DNA from: Allomyces macrogynus ATCC 38327
Lineage: Eukaryota > Blastocladiomycota > Blastocladiomycetes > Blastocladiales > Blastocladiaceae
Assembly: GCA_000151295.1 (NCBI GenBank)
Contig: GG745346.1
Span: forward strand, 506,719 to 570,718
Direction: 5' to 3'
Length of the DNA: 64,000 nucleotides
Shown: positions 22,288-33,058 of the stretch, piece by piece
How the letters are laid out: each line of letters starts with the position of its first letter
How positions within the stretch are numbered: position 1 is the stretch's first letter
The notes under the pieces: generated by a model
Told to the model about the DNA's origin: nothing
Databases searched by the model: none
What the model saw: the letters and a program-made list of their open reading frames with translations, nothing else
Program-made: the position numbers and the translations under genes

Positions 22288-24976
22288 TCAGTCAACCCAT
22301 CCTTGCGAAGACAACAGACAACTCGCGCGAACCCAACACGGCTGCTCGCCCGGCTCGAGCCCCTGTTGTTGCGACGTCCCCTTGTCCGAGAGCACGCGCG
22401 CCGTCAACTCCTCCTGCTCCTTTTCCAGCTGCTTGCGCTCCTTCTGAATCGCCGTCCACTCCTTTGCGAGCCGCTCACGCTCCTTTTCCAGCTGCTCCTG
22501 CACGTTCGCGTGTGTCGACTTGACCTGCATCACCTCCACATTCAGCAACTGCACGCGCTGCCGTTCGTGCGCGGCACGCTCATAATGTGCGCGGCCCTCA
22601 TCCACCATCGCCTGCACTTCGGCGCGATGCTGGACCAACGCATCCGTCTCGACTTTCACCCGCGTCCGCTCGAGCTCCACGCGTTGCCGCTCCGCCGCGA
22701 CCCGCAACTCGTCCCGCACTACCTGTTCCGCACGCCGCGCCAAATCGCGCCGTTCCGTCGCGACATACTGGGCGACCTCATTCGCGAGCCGCTCGTCCTC
22801 GGCGCGCTTCGCCGCGGCCGCGGCCTGCATCGCCTCGACTTCCTGTGCCCACTTTTCAATCCTCGCGCGCTCGTTGGCCACCGCGCGCCGCTCGGCATCC
22901 ACCGCGCGCATCTGCTCCACCCGCGCCGCCTCGACGCGGTCCCGCATCGCCTCGACTTCCGCGCGGGCCACTTCCGCCGCGGCCATCGCCGCACGCCGGG
23001 CGACTTCCACCGCCGCCTGGTCGTCGCGGACACGCACTTTCTCTGCATCCAGGAACGCGCGTATGTCGGCTTCGTGTTTCGCCATATCCCGCGCGGACTG
23101 AGCGAGCTGGTCGGTCGCGCGCTGCAGCCCGTCGCGCTCGGTGGCCAGTGCGGCCAACTCGGCCTGCAGCTGTTCCTGCAATTGCGCGACGAGGGCTTCG
23201 CGCGCGGCCAAGGCGGTTTCGCGGTCGTCTAGCGACGCGACTTGCGCGGACTGCACGGCGCGGACGGCGGCCTCATTTTTGGCGACGGTCGCGACGAGGG
23301 ATTGCAGCTGCGCGGCCGAGGTGGCGACGGTGTCGGATGCCGCGTAGGTTGATTTGAGCGCGTCGAGCGCGGCAGCGTGTGCGGCGTCGCGAGCGGCAAG
23401 GTCGGCAGTGTGGGTGTCGGCGAGTTTGGCGAGCTCGGTGGCGTTGGTATCGGCGAGCTTGGCGAGTTCCGCGGCGTGGGTTTGGGTGAGGGAGGCGAGT
23501 TCGGCGGTGTGCTCGGCGCGGACGTCGGCGAGTTGCGTTTCGAGCGCGGCGAGTTTGCTGGTGAGGTCGGTGTTGGCGTCGCATAAAGAGGCGAGTTCAG
23601 ATTCGAGCGCGCGGATCCGGGCGAGGTCGGCGTCGGAGCTGCGCGCCGGTTGGGGGGGAGCTGGGGCCAGGAGAGCAGCTGGGGCCGGAACGGGTGGTGC
23701 GAGTGCGACTGATGCTGGAAGAAAAGCCGGTGAGAAACCGACAAGATCTTGGATCGCGAAAAGAAGATGACGAACCAGGCGCGGCAACAGCAGCAGGTGC
23801 CGGCGGGTCGTTGCGCCGACCTTGCCCGGATCCACCTCGCGGCAAGAATGCCAGTGGATCGAGCGCTTGCTGTTGCTCTCTTGGTGCTGGAACGTCGAGA
23901 GCAGGAGCTGGTGGTTGTGGCGGCAGGAGCGTAGCCGGCACTGGATCTGGTACCATTGCGGCACCGCCCGCTCGCCTCGCGGCACGACCCCGCAACAGCC
24001 CCATGAGCGGGTCTTGCGCGCCGACGTCCGCACCACCCAGGTCTGTGCTCGATAGTTGTTGCAGCACGGGCGGTGGAGGTTGCGCGAGTTTCGGCTTCGG
24101 GCCAAACAATGCTGCCAACGGGTCCGTCGCGGTTGCTGGTGGACTCGGACCGGTCCCCAGCCCAACAGGCCCAGCAGCAACGGCCGGCGCGTCGCTCGTC
24201 CCCGACATGATCCGCCTCCGCCGTGGCCGCGACCCGGCCTCCTGCAGGAAATCCGGCAGCGACACGTCGTCGTCGCCCCCGCCCATGGTCGTCGCCGACT
24301 TGGCGGGTGACGGCGGGCGGGCTGCGCTGCCACCACCATTCGCGGGTGGAATCGATGCAGAAGGTGCAGATACTGGTGCGGGTGCCGCTGCAGTTGGCTG
24401 CGGAGCGGGGGGATCAAACAGATTTCGTCGTGGCGCGACGGGCGACCCCCCACCGCCGCCGAGCAAGTTCAGAATGTCGTCGTGGTCGTCGGAATTGGTA
24501 GTCGGACCCGAGGTTGTGGTCATGGACAGGATCGACGACCGGCGCGACCCACGCGTCCCACCAACATTGGTGGCGGCGGGACCGAGCGCGCCGAGGCCGC
24601 CGGCGTCGGCAAAGAGCGAGCGAGCGGGTGCGGGTGCAGGTGCATCGGTGCCACCGAAAAGAGATAGGCCAGGCGCAGGTGCGGATGCAGCATCGCCAAA
24701 CAGTGAGAGGACCGGTTTTGCGGGCGCATTAGAAGCGGGGGCGCCGAAAGTTGGGAGTGCGTTGGGGTCGTTTCCACTGCCGACACCGCCAAAGAGCGAG
24801 AGGCCCGATGCTGGAGCGGGTGGAGCAGGTGCGGGAGCAGGTACAGAAACAGGAACGGGTGCTGCCGAGAGCGAGGCTGCAGAGGTGGTCGTTGGCTTGG
24901 TTGAAGATGCGGCAAGGTCGGTACCTGAGTTGAGAATGGCGTCAATGTCCTCGTCCCACGAGTTGTCGTCGTCCAT
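22288..24976 (-). CDS. long coiled-coil protein with SLFG-rich N-terminus; FBF1-like at best
   Basis: Exons 24976-23776 and 23714-22288 on the minus strand, phase 1, 61-nt intron (acceptor could be 6 nt later), 875 aa. Residues 1-400 are disordered, acidic at the start (MDDDNSWDEDIDAILNSGTD), with repeated LSLFG motifs and a Pro/Ala linker. From about 430 to the end it is an almost unbroken coiled coil: heptads with repeats such as ELAKLADT, then Arg/Glu/Ala-rich helix. A disordered N-terminus with acidic motifs plus a C-terminal coiled coil recalls FBF1, a transition-fibre protein of basal bodies, which would suit a flagellated fungus. Coiled coils match each other by composition, so this is only a suggestion. 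C-terminal splicing is not certain. Confidence 0.75.
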
Positions 24977-25476
24977 GCCGCTCGTGAATTATGTGTCGAG
25001 GGTATTGCAAGTAGTTGCGGGCGGGATCAAGTCGTGCAGCTGGCGAGCGCTGGAGAGACGTCGACTTGGTGAATGGTGATCTGCGAGTGACTTTGGTCAA
25101 AATCCTTTGATCAAAATTTGCCCGCCGAATACATCACAACGCGGGTGCACGATCGGTGCAAGAAAAAAAGTCAGCGCTAGCTGCAAGCCTGCAGGGTTCG
25201 AGCGCATCGCCAACAACGTCGTGCGCCGAGCTCGACCTTGAGCGCGGGCTCGTTCACGGCAGCGTGCGAGACGCGCCTTACAGCTCGGTTGCGTTGCCAT
25301 GGGCACCGGCGCAGATGAGCGCATGTGACTTGATCACACACCTTCTCGTGCACAACCCACCTTTCTCTCCCAAAGCAATATCAAAAATCACTGTGATCCG
25401 TCGCGCCATCAAATTACCACCAACCACCACCGCCCGCGCGACTTGCCACAACCACCCCGGCCAGGCGCCACCAACC
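24977..25476. promoter_or_regulatory. divergent intergenic region
   Basis: 500 nt between the starts of the coiled-coil gene (minus) and the zinc-knuckle gene (plus). Both promoters must lie here. No specific element recognised. Confidence 0.4.
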
Positions 25477-27793
25477 ATGGACGACGACGCCGACCACTAC
25501 GACCAGCTCATGTACGGCGGCGCCGGAACCGGGTCCGACATGGACACGGACCCAGCCGCCGCTTCTGCCACGCCCGACGCCGACGATCGGTGCGTCTCTG
25601 CCACCCGAATCGTTCCTCGCGTCGATGTCACTGATCCGCTCCGCTGGGTGTGCGTGATTGCAGTGACATCGACTCGGAGACCGAGGACGCTGCGCTCGCA
25701 CGGCTGCACTACGTGCCCGTCAAGTCGTTCCGGCTCGCCCAGACGCGGAGACCGGCGTCGCGCACCTCTACCAGTTCCAACGGCGACGGCAGCGTGCGCC
25801 GGTCACGCCGCAGTGCGCCCGCGGCGCTGCCCGACGGCGACGACCGGCAGGCGAAACGCCGGCGATTGACGGCGCCCAGCAGTCCGCTGCCGTCGCGGCC
25901 GCCGTCAGCGCGATCGCCGCGCATGTCGCCGACGATGTTGGAAAATGGGCCCATGAACATTGCGCTCAAGGACGTGTTTGGCGACAACGACGAGGACGCC
26001 GACGACGAGTCGCGGTACACGGGCACGCGACGCGGCGCCGTGCGCGGGACCGTGACCGACGTGATTGTGCTCAATTCGGACTCGGAGAGCAGCGACGAGA
26101 GCGATCGCGGCGGCGACGAGGACGAAGAGGCGGAGACGAGGCGCCAGTCGCGGCCGTCGGCGCGCCGCCAACCCGTCGAGCACGAGGAGGAGGACGTACC
26201 GGACTCGGAACCCGAAGAGGGGGAAGAGGAAGAAGAGGAGGACGGGATCATTGTTCTCGACGGCTCCGACGACGACAGCGGCGAAAACGAGATATCCGAG
26301 ACCAAATCGTCATCGTCGTCGTCGGGCTCGGGGTCGTCGTCCGGGTACGAGTCCGAGTCGGAGCCCGGGTCCGAGTTTGTCTACCACGAGATTGACGCAG
26401 GCGAGGATGCGGTCGACGACGGTGACCATCTCGCGGCGGAGAACTTTGATCACTTGGACGACAAGAAGTACTCGGTACGCGAAGCACGCATTCCATGACG
26501 CCGCGGTTGTGCCTCGGCTGACGTTGGTTCGTTTGCACCATGGACAGAGCAAGAGCCGGTACTGGCTCAAGTCTGGCGAATCCATCTTTGACCGCCCAGC
26601 ACGGCCTGGCCGCTCCGACCGGCGCAATCCCGTCGAGCTGCCGTGTTTGCGCTGCCACCGGTTTCACAAGACCAAGTGCCCGGTGATACGCGTGCGTTTC
26701 TGCTCTTCGTGAGCCTGGCCTTGGTGCTTTTCGCTCACGCAATGTCGTCGCCGCTTGATCAGTGTTCCTCGTGCTTCAAGGTCGACGATCACATCACGGA
26801 GCAGTGCCCGATGATGAACAGCATGCTCGTGTGCAGCAAGTGCCGTTTACCGGCGCACGGTGCCGGCGAGGTACGTGTGCTCTCTTTCAGGATCATTTCC
26901 ACGCTGCGCTTTCAACGACTCACCGTCATTTGCACGATCTAGGTTTGCCCCGTCAAGAGGAAAGAGTCGGTGTGCGACAAGTGCCCGCAGCTGCCGCCGC
27001 ACGAAGCGCAGTTTTGCCCGAGGATATGGCGCGTCTACATTCGGCCCGACACGCCCAGCAAGGTACGCTCCCTTCTCCACCCGTGCATTTTTCGGAGCGA
27101 CACCTGACCTCGCTCTTCTTCTTTGTCTAGCCTCGCAAGCAGCAGAGCAAGGACTGCTCTGCGTGCGGCAACACGCACTTTTTCGAAGAGTGCGGCGCGA
27201 CGCGCACCTGGCCCAACCTCCCGCTGCAGTCGCCGTGGTCCGACATGCCGCTGCTCGCGCGGCAAGCGACCGTGATCGACCGCGCGGCATTACCCTCGAC
27301 ACGCACGCTCGAGCCTGTCACGTTCGCGTCCGACGCGGACGAGTCGGACCACCGCCCGAAATCGCGGTCGCACCAGTCGCACGCGTCGCACGCGTCGCAC
27401 CAGTCTCACCAGTCGCACTCGTCTCACCAACCGCATCAGTCGCACGGCAGCAACGGCAGCTACCGCGGCGGGCGGTTCAGCTCCCACAACAACAGCTCGC
27501 CGCGCCCGCCAACCCCGTCGAACCTGCCACCACCGCCGACGCACCGGCGACCGCCACCGTCCAACTTCCCGCGCAGCGGTACGCCGCCAGCGCGGCATAG
27601 CGGTACACCGCCGCCGTGGAGTGGCGGCCGCGGGCGCGGTGGGTACGCACCGCGTGGTGGGATCATGGTCGGAGGACCGCCGCGCAGGCACTCGTCCCCG
27701 GCGCCGCCGCCGCCGTCGGGTGGGCGGGGAGGGTTTGGGGGTGGGTTCGGGAGGGGAGGGGGGAATACGAGGAAGTATCCGCGTGCGACGTGA
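25477..27793 (+). CDS. zinc-knuckle RNA-binding protein of the TRAMP complex, AIR1/2 type
   Basis: Six exons: 25477-25589, 25664-26474, 26548-26682, 26763-26870, 26943-27062 and 27131-27793; 649 aa. AIR proteins bind RNA through CCHC knuckles and bridge the poly(A) polymerase and Mtr4 helicase in nuclear RNA surveillance. Seen here: an acidic N-terminal half with a bipartite basic patch (DDRQAKRRRL), then knuckles CLRCHRFHKTKCP, CSSCFKVDDHITEQCP, CSKCRLPAHGAGEVCP, CDKCPQLPPHEAQFCP followed by WRVY (the CP-x-x-WR-x-Y signature after the fourth knuckle in AIR and ZCCHC7), and CSACGNTHFFEECG. The C-terminus is a His/Ser/Gln repeat then Pro- and Arg-Gly-rich tail. Knuckles 1 and 2 only join after removing intron 26683-26762. 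Some histidines are displaced, so not all knuckles may bind zinc. Confidence 0.87.
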
Positions 27794-28510
27794 GCGCGGC
27801 GGAGCACGGTACCTCGCCCTTGGAAGCCGCAGGCCGGTCGTGCTCGCCCCGTCGCGCGTCCGCCGGTACCGTATTTCACAGAATATAGCTCACTATCAGG
27901 CCCTCGCCAGGCCGACAGCAGATGCAATGCCCAAATCCCATTTTGTTTATCTCGAGTATCTTGTGCTGCAAGCCACGTGATAGTGACAGCGTTGGTCCCC
28001 GCAATCTGGGGCTTCGCGCCTTTGCATCGAGCGTGTGTTGTGTTGCGACTCTGGACATCGACGCGCTCGACGACTTCTTCCTTGTCCGACCCCCTCCCAG
28101 CGTCCAGCACAAGCTCTCGTGCAACTGCACCACCCTCAACCCCTCGTTCTTGGATCAACACGCCGCACTTCGCCGCACGCGCAGCAGGGCAGGAACCGTG
28201 ACGGCAGCACGCGCATCTGATTCCAGCATCATCCTTAATCCTTTGTGCCGCAATCGTCTCCGAGCACGCTGGCAGCACCAACAGCGCCAGTTCGAGCAAG
28301 GGCCCAACAAAACCGACCAGCTCCCCGCCAACAAACCTCTCGCGTGTTGGTGCTGGTTACAACGGGACACGTTTCGCCCCAGTCGTTCTGTTCTACGCCG
28401 TTGTGCACCGTTCGTTCCGACGGTCAAGGACGCGCACACACGCGCCTCGAGTCGTCCCGCGAGTCATTGCGCAGACCGTTTTTTGTCTTGTTCAGCGACG
28501 CGTCGGCACC
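27794..28510. other. gene-free stretch
   Basis: Between two plus-strand genes. Holds the promoter and leader of the PFK-2 gene; no coding region, RNA or repeat recognised. Confidence 0.4.
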
Positions 28511-30461
28511 ATGGCGCACCTGTACAAGACCGAAAACGGTATATAACACCTCGACGACCCCAGTATGCCGCGCGCTTTGACTGACCGAGTTCACGAACGT
28601 CCTCCCCTCCCCGCACCTGCTCGCCTCGATGACGATCGCCGCCCTGACCTACCGCCACGTCGATGACGCGACGCTGCTCCCGCTCGACCACGAATCCACG
28701 CCCAACTGGTGGTTCGGGTGCCCCTACTCGAAATCGTCGCCGCCGCCAACACCAGGGCGCATGTTCCATGCCGGGACCATTTGCATCGGTACACGCTGCC
28801 CGCTACAGGATCCTGTGCGCGTGCGCATCGTTGATCGCTGACCATCCACGATGTGTAGTCCCTGTTGGCCTGCCCGCACGCGGCAAAACCTACATGTCGA
28901 AGAAACTGTGCCGGTACCTGCGGTGGCTCGGCGTCAAGACCGAGGTCTACAATATCGGCACCTACCGGCGCAAGCTGTTTGGCGCGAACTTGCCGCACTC
29001 GTTCTTTGACCCGGGTACCGTCCCTCCCGTCGTTGCTCTTTCTTTTTGCGCGCGTGCAGCTCACAACCTGGCATTCGATAGGCGACCGCGAGGCCCTCGA
29101 AAAGCGGCGCATCGCGTCGCAGGCCGCGTTCGAGGACATGCTCTCGTTTTTCGACAAGGGCGGGCAAGTCGGAATCTACGACTCGACGTTGACGATCATG
29201 GAGGAGAAGCGGCGCGAACTACTCGACCGATTGACGCCGCTCAACGTGCAAGTGATTTTTGTGGAGACGATTTGCGAGATTCCGCATGTGATTGAGGCCA
29301 ATGTGCGTGAGGTCAAGTTGAACATGCCAGATTACGAGGGGTGGGACGAGGACAAGGGTACGTACGCACTAGTTGCTATTCGGCGTGGGTTCGGGAAGAT
29401 GAATGGACGGGCATTGACCAAATGATTGTGGGATGGTGGGCTTAGCGCTCGACGATTTCATGCGCCGGATCAACATCCACGCGCCGTTCTACACGCCGAT
29501 CAACGACTCGAGCCTGTCGTTTGTGCAGGTCATGAACATGGGGATTGAGTCGAATATCGGCGAGCATATCGTGTGCAATGTGCGTGTCGATTTTGAGCTT
29601 TGTTTCTCGCCGCGAGCGCTATCTCTGACACGGCCTTCCGCCTTTTTGATAATCAGAACGTCAAGGGTTACCTGCAGACGCGCATGGTCCTGTTCCTCAT
29701 GAACCTGCACATTAGCCCGCGCACCATCTACCTGCTCAAGGTGCGCTTCCGTCCCGCTCTCTCACCACCGCCGCTCCAACTCACGTCGCCCCCTTTCCAC
29801 CCTCCACCTAGAACGGCGAATCCGTCCCCGGCGCGTGCTTCAAAGACGATGCCCCGCTCAACGCCGACGGCGTGGCCCTCGCGCGCAAGCTCCCCTCGTT
29901 CATCGCCGCCCTACGCGCGCGCACGAACCGGCACCCGGCGTCGCCGAAAATCTTCACCTCGACGCGATCCCGGTCGTACCAAACGGCGCAATTCTTCCCG
30001 CCCGAGTGCGTCACGTCCAAGGCGCCGCTCGTGCAAATGAATCCGGGAGCGATCGAGGGCATGTCGGACGACGCGATTCGCGCCAAGTATCCCGAAGAAT
30101 ATGCGCGGCACGTCAAGGACCCGTTCAATCACCGGTACCCGCGGTCTGAGAGTTACCACGACCTGGCATTGCGCATGGAGCATGTGATATTGGAACTCGA
30201 GGGGGAGAAGGAGGACGTGTTGGTGATTGCGCATGAGACGGTGCTGCAGTGCTTGTATGCGTATTTGATGGACTTGGGCGAGAAGGTACGGATATTCGAT
30301 AAGGGCGATCCTTGGGGGATGATGTGTGCCGCGGATACTGACGTGTTTTCTTGATCGTGGGCGTGTAGGATATTCCGAGGTTGCAGATCCCGTCGAATAC
30401 GTTGATCGAGCTCGTGCCGCAGGCCTACGGCACGCGCGAGACGAGGTATTTGATCGAGTAG
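28511..30461 (+). CDS. 6-phosphofructo-2-kinase/fructose-2,6-bisphosphatase with an apparently inactive phosphatase domain
   Basis: Eight exons: 28511-28538, 28756-28788 (33 nt), 28859-29014, 29082-29357, 29446-29579, 29657-29740, 29812-30285 and 30369-30461; 425 aa. The kinase domain makes fructose 2,6-bisphosphate, the activator of glycolysis: RMFHAGTICIVPVGLPARGK has the P-loop Lys30; YNIGTYRRK and the kinase-domain end GYLQTRMVLFLMN are normal. The phosphatase half is altered at the active site. TIYLSRHGES of the family reads TIYLLKNGES, so the phosphorylated His is Asn238 and the preceding Arg is Lys237; the acid residue of LDEIDAG is Gln312 (LVQMNPG). The second His (VIAHET, 378) and TSTRSRSYQTA remain. 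Kinase-only function, as in yeast PFK26, is inferred. No alternative splice restores RHGE. Confidence 0.92.
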
Positions 30462-30510
30462 GTCTTGCGGTCATATTTCTTTTGTGTTTCAAGGATTCCA
30501 TTTTCATTTC

Positions 30511-30567
30511 CTCGTTTCCTCGCTGCTTTTCCCCCTTCTCGTTTCCTCGCTGCTTTTCCCCCTTCTC
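30511..30567. repeat. two-copy 27-bp tandem repeat
   Basis: The pyrimidine-rich unit starting CTCGTTTCCTCGCTGC at 30511 recurs at 30538, just after the PFK-2 stop codon, in the 3' flank. Confidence 0.75.
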
Positions 30568-30743
30568 CTTTCTTTCCACCTCGCGCCATCAATGCCGCGG
30601 GCGGTCATTCCACTCGCCAACAACCGTAGTCAAAAAACACGGATATAATGATAAAAAACTGTCTGCCTGGAATCCTCGCTCGCTCTGTCGCGCGGACCAC
30701 TCCCTCTCACCGCCGACCCGACCCTTTCTCCCACACCGCACCT

Positions 30744-32049
30744 TCAAACGCGTTGCTGCCACCTCCACCAGCCCACCTCCGCCTCTTCCACCCTATACTC
30801 GTTCCACCGCCCACACACCGCGCTCGCCCACTCGTACGCCCAGAACGTGACCGCCGACGACGGCCCCGCTTTCACCAACCCCGGCACCAGCCCGCGATAA
30901 AACGCGCGCACCCCCTCGCGCCGCGCCATATCGAGCGCGACGTGCACGGCACTCGTCGTCTGCGCGCGCGCGACCGCCAGGACGTACGCGTGCGCGGGCC
31001 CGCGCACGACCTGCACGCGTTTGCGCACCGTGTCGAAAGGGTAGACGCCGAGTTTGGCCAGGGTGCCGGCGAGCGCGCCGCAGAGCATCGGTTCCCATGG
31101 GTGAAGTGAGGTGGGGGTGTGCGTGAGGTAGAGCGACTTGAGGGATTCGTACGCGCCAAAAGTCAGGCCCATATACGGCACGATTTGCGTGATGGATGGA
31201 CCCAGCCCAGAGTAGAACCCGCGCAGGCCGTCGGCGCGGTAGATGGACGAGATGGCGCGGAGGACCGACGGGTAGACCTGCAGGGTGGGTGGGTTAGTGT
31301 TGGGTCAGGGATGGGGATGGAGAGTGAGGGAGGTGGAGAATGTGGGAGGGAATAAGGCAGTGGAGAGGAAAAGAGGTGGAGAAAGACGGGCAGTGCGCAC
31401 CTTGGCCTGACCTGACGCCTGGATTGCGAACCGCGTGCGCATTAGGTCGAACGGGTACGACGCGACTGTCGCGATCGTGCCGGCCGCGGCGCCGGCAAAG
31501 TACTTTTGCCCCGTCAGGCCAATCACGTCCTTGCAATCCTCAAACGGTCAGCGTCACGGCATCCAACCTGAAACGGCGCACGGACCAACGTACTTGGCGC
31601 TCACGCAAGAGCGTGTTGATTTGCGCATAGGACCAAAACTGCACGGCGCCGTAGACGAGGTAGAGCAGTTCGGCGGGGATGTTGCCCTTCCAAAACGCGG
31701 TAATGCCCTCTTCGCGCACGATTTTGCGGCACGCGTCGAGAAAGTTGGCGTACTTGACTTGGCCGCCAGCGACGGAATGGTGTTGTTGGAGCTGTTCCGG
31801 GCGAGAATGTAAGAGTGCCGGAAGGTGGAGGGTTGAAAGCACTGGAGAGCGGACCTGGAGCCGGATCTTGACAACGTCGATGGGCGAAATGGCCATGCTA
31901 ACGATGGTGATGGCAAATCAGCCCATTGAATCACGCATGTCTGATGGGAGCAAGCTCACTCACCGAGAAATACCGCCCGCGATCGCCCCACATAATGCCG
32001 TTTGGGTCGAGCTCAATTTCAGCGGATCAGTTCGACCTATTCGACACAT
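30744..32049 (-). CDS. TPC1: mitochondrial carrier, thiamine pyrophosphate (TPC1/SLC25A19) type
   Basis: Minus-strand exons 32049-31964, 31897-31855, 31791-31594, 31538-31401 (start could be 31529) and 31277-30744; about 332 aa. Three carrier repeats are visible with signatures PIDVVKIR, PFDLMRTR and PFDTVRKR, each followed by the Gly/aromatic segment (EEGITAFWKGN, ADGLRGFYSGL, REGVRAFYRGL). The set PELLYLVYGAVQFWSY, SYPFDLMRTRFAIQ and PYMGLTFGAYE fits the thiamine-pyrophosphate carriers, which import the cofactor into the matrix. The first exon (MCRIGRTDP..GAIAGGISR) supplies the first half-helix. Intron 31854-31792 is 63 nt, in frame and stop-free. Tail-to-tail with the PFK-2 gene. Substrate is by family resemblance only. 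Confidence 0.88.
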
Positions 32050-33058
32050 TGTTTGGGCCGTTGGTGGAGGCCGACACGAGAACAATCGCAACGCGAGAAC
32101 ATTCATCAACTTCGTTCTCAGTCCAACTTACCCGTCCCACTTGACTCATTGCCGTTGCGGTCGGTCGATCTTGTTGCCATTGATTCAAGCAGCACGGGAA
32201 AGGCCAACGAAAATGGGCCGGAGCTGGATCGGTTCGTCAACGAAGTGGCGGCGCCAGTTGGGCGGGGATGCGAAAGGAGGCGCCGCTTTCAGCTGGACAG
32301 CGGCACGGCAGGTTCGAATGAGACGTTGACGCGCTCTCACGTCGTTGTCGCTCGTGCTGGTCCTGCCGAGTTGTCAAACGGGTGCAGCAAGCCGATTGAT
32401 GGAGCGGGTGCAGCCGTGATCGGCTCGTGCAGTATTGTCGCAAACGTCGACGGATCGGGCGGGTTAGTCCAAACAGAAGCTGGTGCAAGCTGAGCAGCGC
32501 AAGCCGTGCAGTCTGATGGTCTGGTCTGGACGAGCAGTGGCGACCGCGAGAAGAGAAGAGCATGGTGGGCCGCCCAGGGGATTACATGTTGATGCGGCCT
32601 GTCGGTTGCCGCCATCGCGGTCGCGTGCGCTGAGATACGGCAGCCTGCAGCAATAAGAGCAGCGGCGCGCAACAACCGGCTCTTTTGTTGCTGGCGAAAG
32701 TCGAAGCGGGGAGCCAGCCCCAGCCTAGAACAGGTCGGACAAATATGCTGGGAAAAACCGAAACAAAATGGCACTGAGATGGCTTTGGCTTCGGCTTCTA
32801 CCGCAGCCTGCCACATCCATTCGTGAGACGTGACTCTGAGCCAGACCCTCCGCCGTCGCTGTCGACCGCTTTGTCGTCGCAGGCAGATGTGACGAGTGTC
32901 GCGGACCACGGCAAACTGCACGACGAGCTCAATCCAACAAGACGCGACTAGCTGCACTCTACGCGCGCGCTCCAGAACAAGTGAATCGACTGGTTGGACC
33001 TGGACCTGTGATTCGCGCAGCCGTTGCCTCATTCCACCGCCCGAACGCGGCCACCACC
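32050..33058. promoter_or_regulatory. divergent intergenic region, 1 kb
   Basis: Lies between the carrier start (minus) and the condensin start (plus). Long open frames occur (for example on the minus strand through 32337-33188) but lack domain or codon support. Promoters expected; no motif recognised. Confidence 0.4.

Noticed and set aside
23694..25079. 461-codon and other long plus-strand frames opposite the coiled-coil gene
   Set aside because: Low-complexity Gly/Ala/Arg shadows of the minus-strand gene, which has proper splice sites and codon use.
29741..29820. Alternative splicing that would restore RHGE in PFK-2
   Set aside because: I looked for other acceptors near 29811; none gives Arg-His before Gly-Glu while keeping frame.
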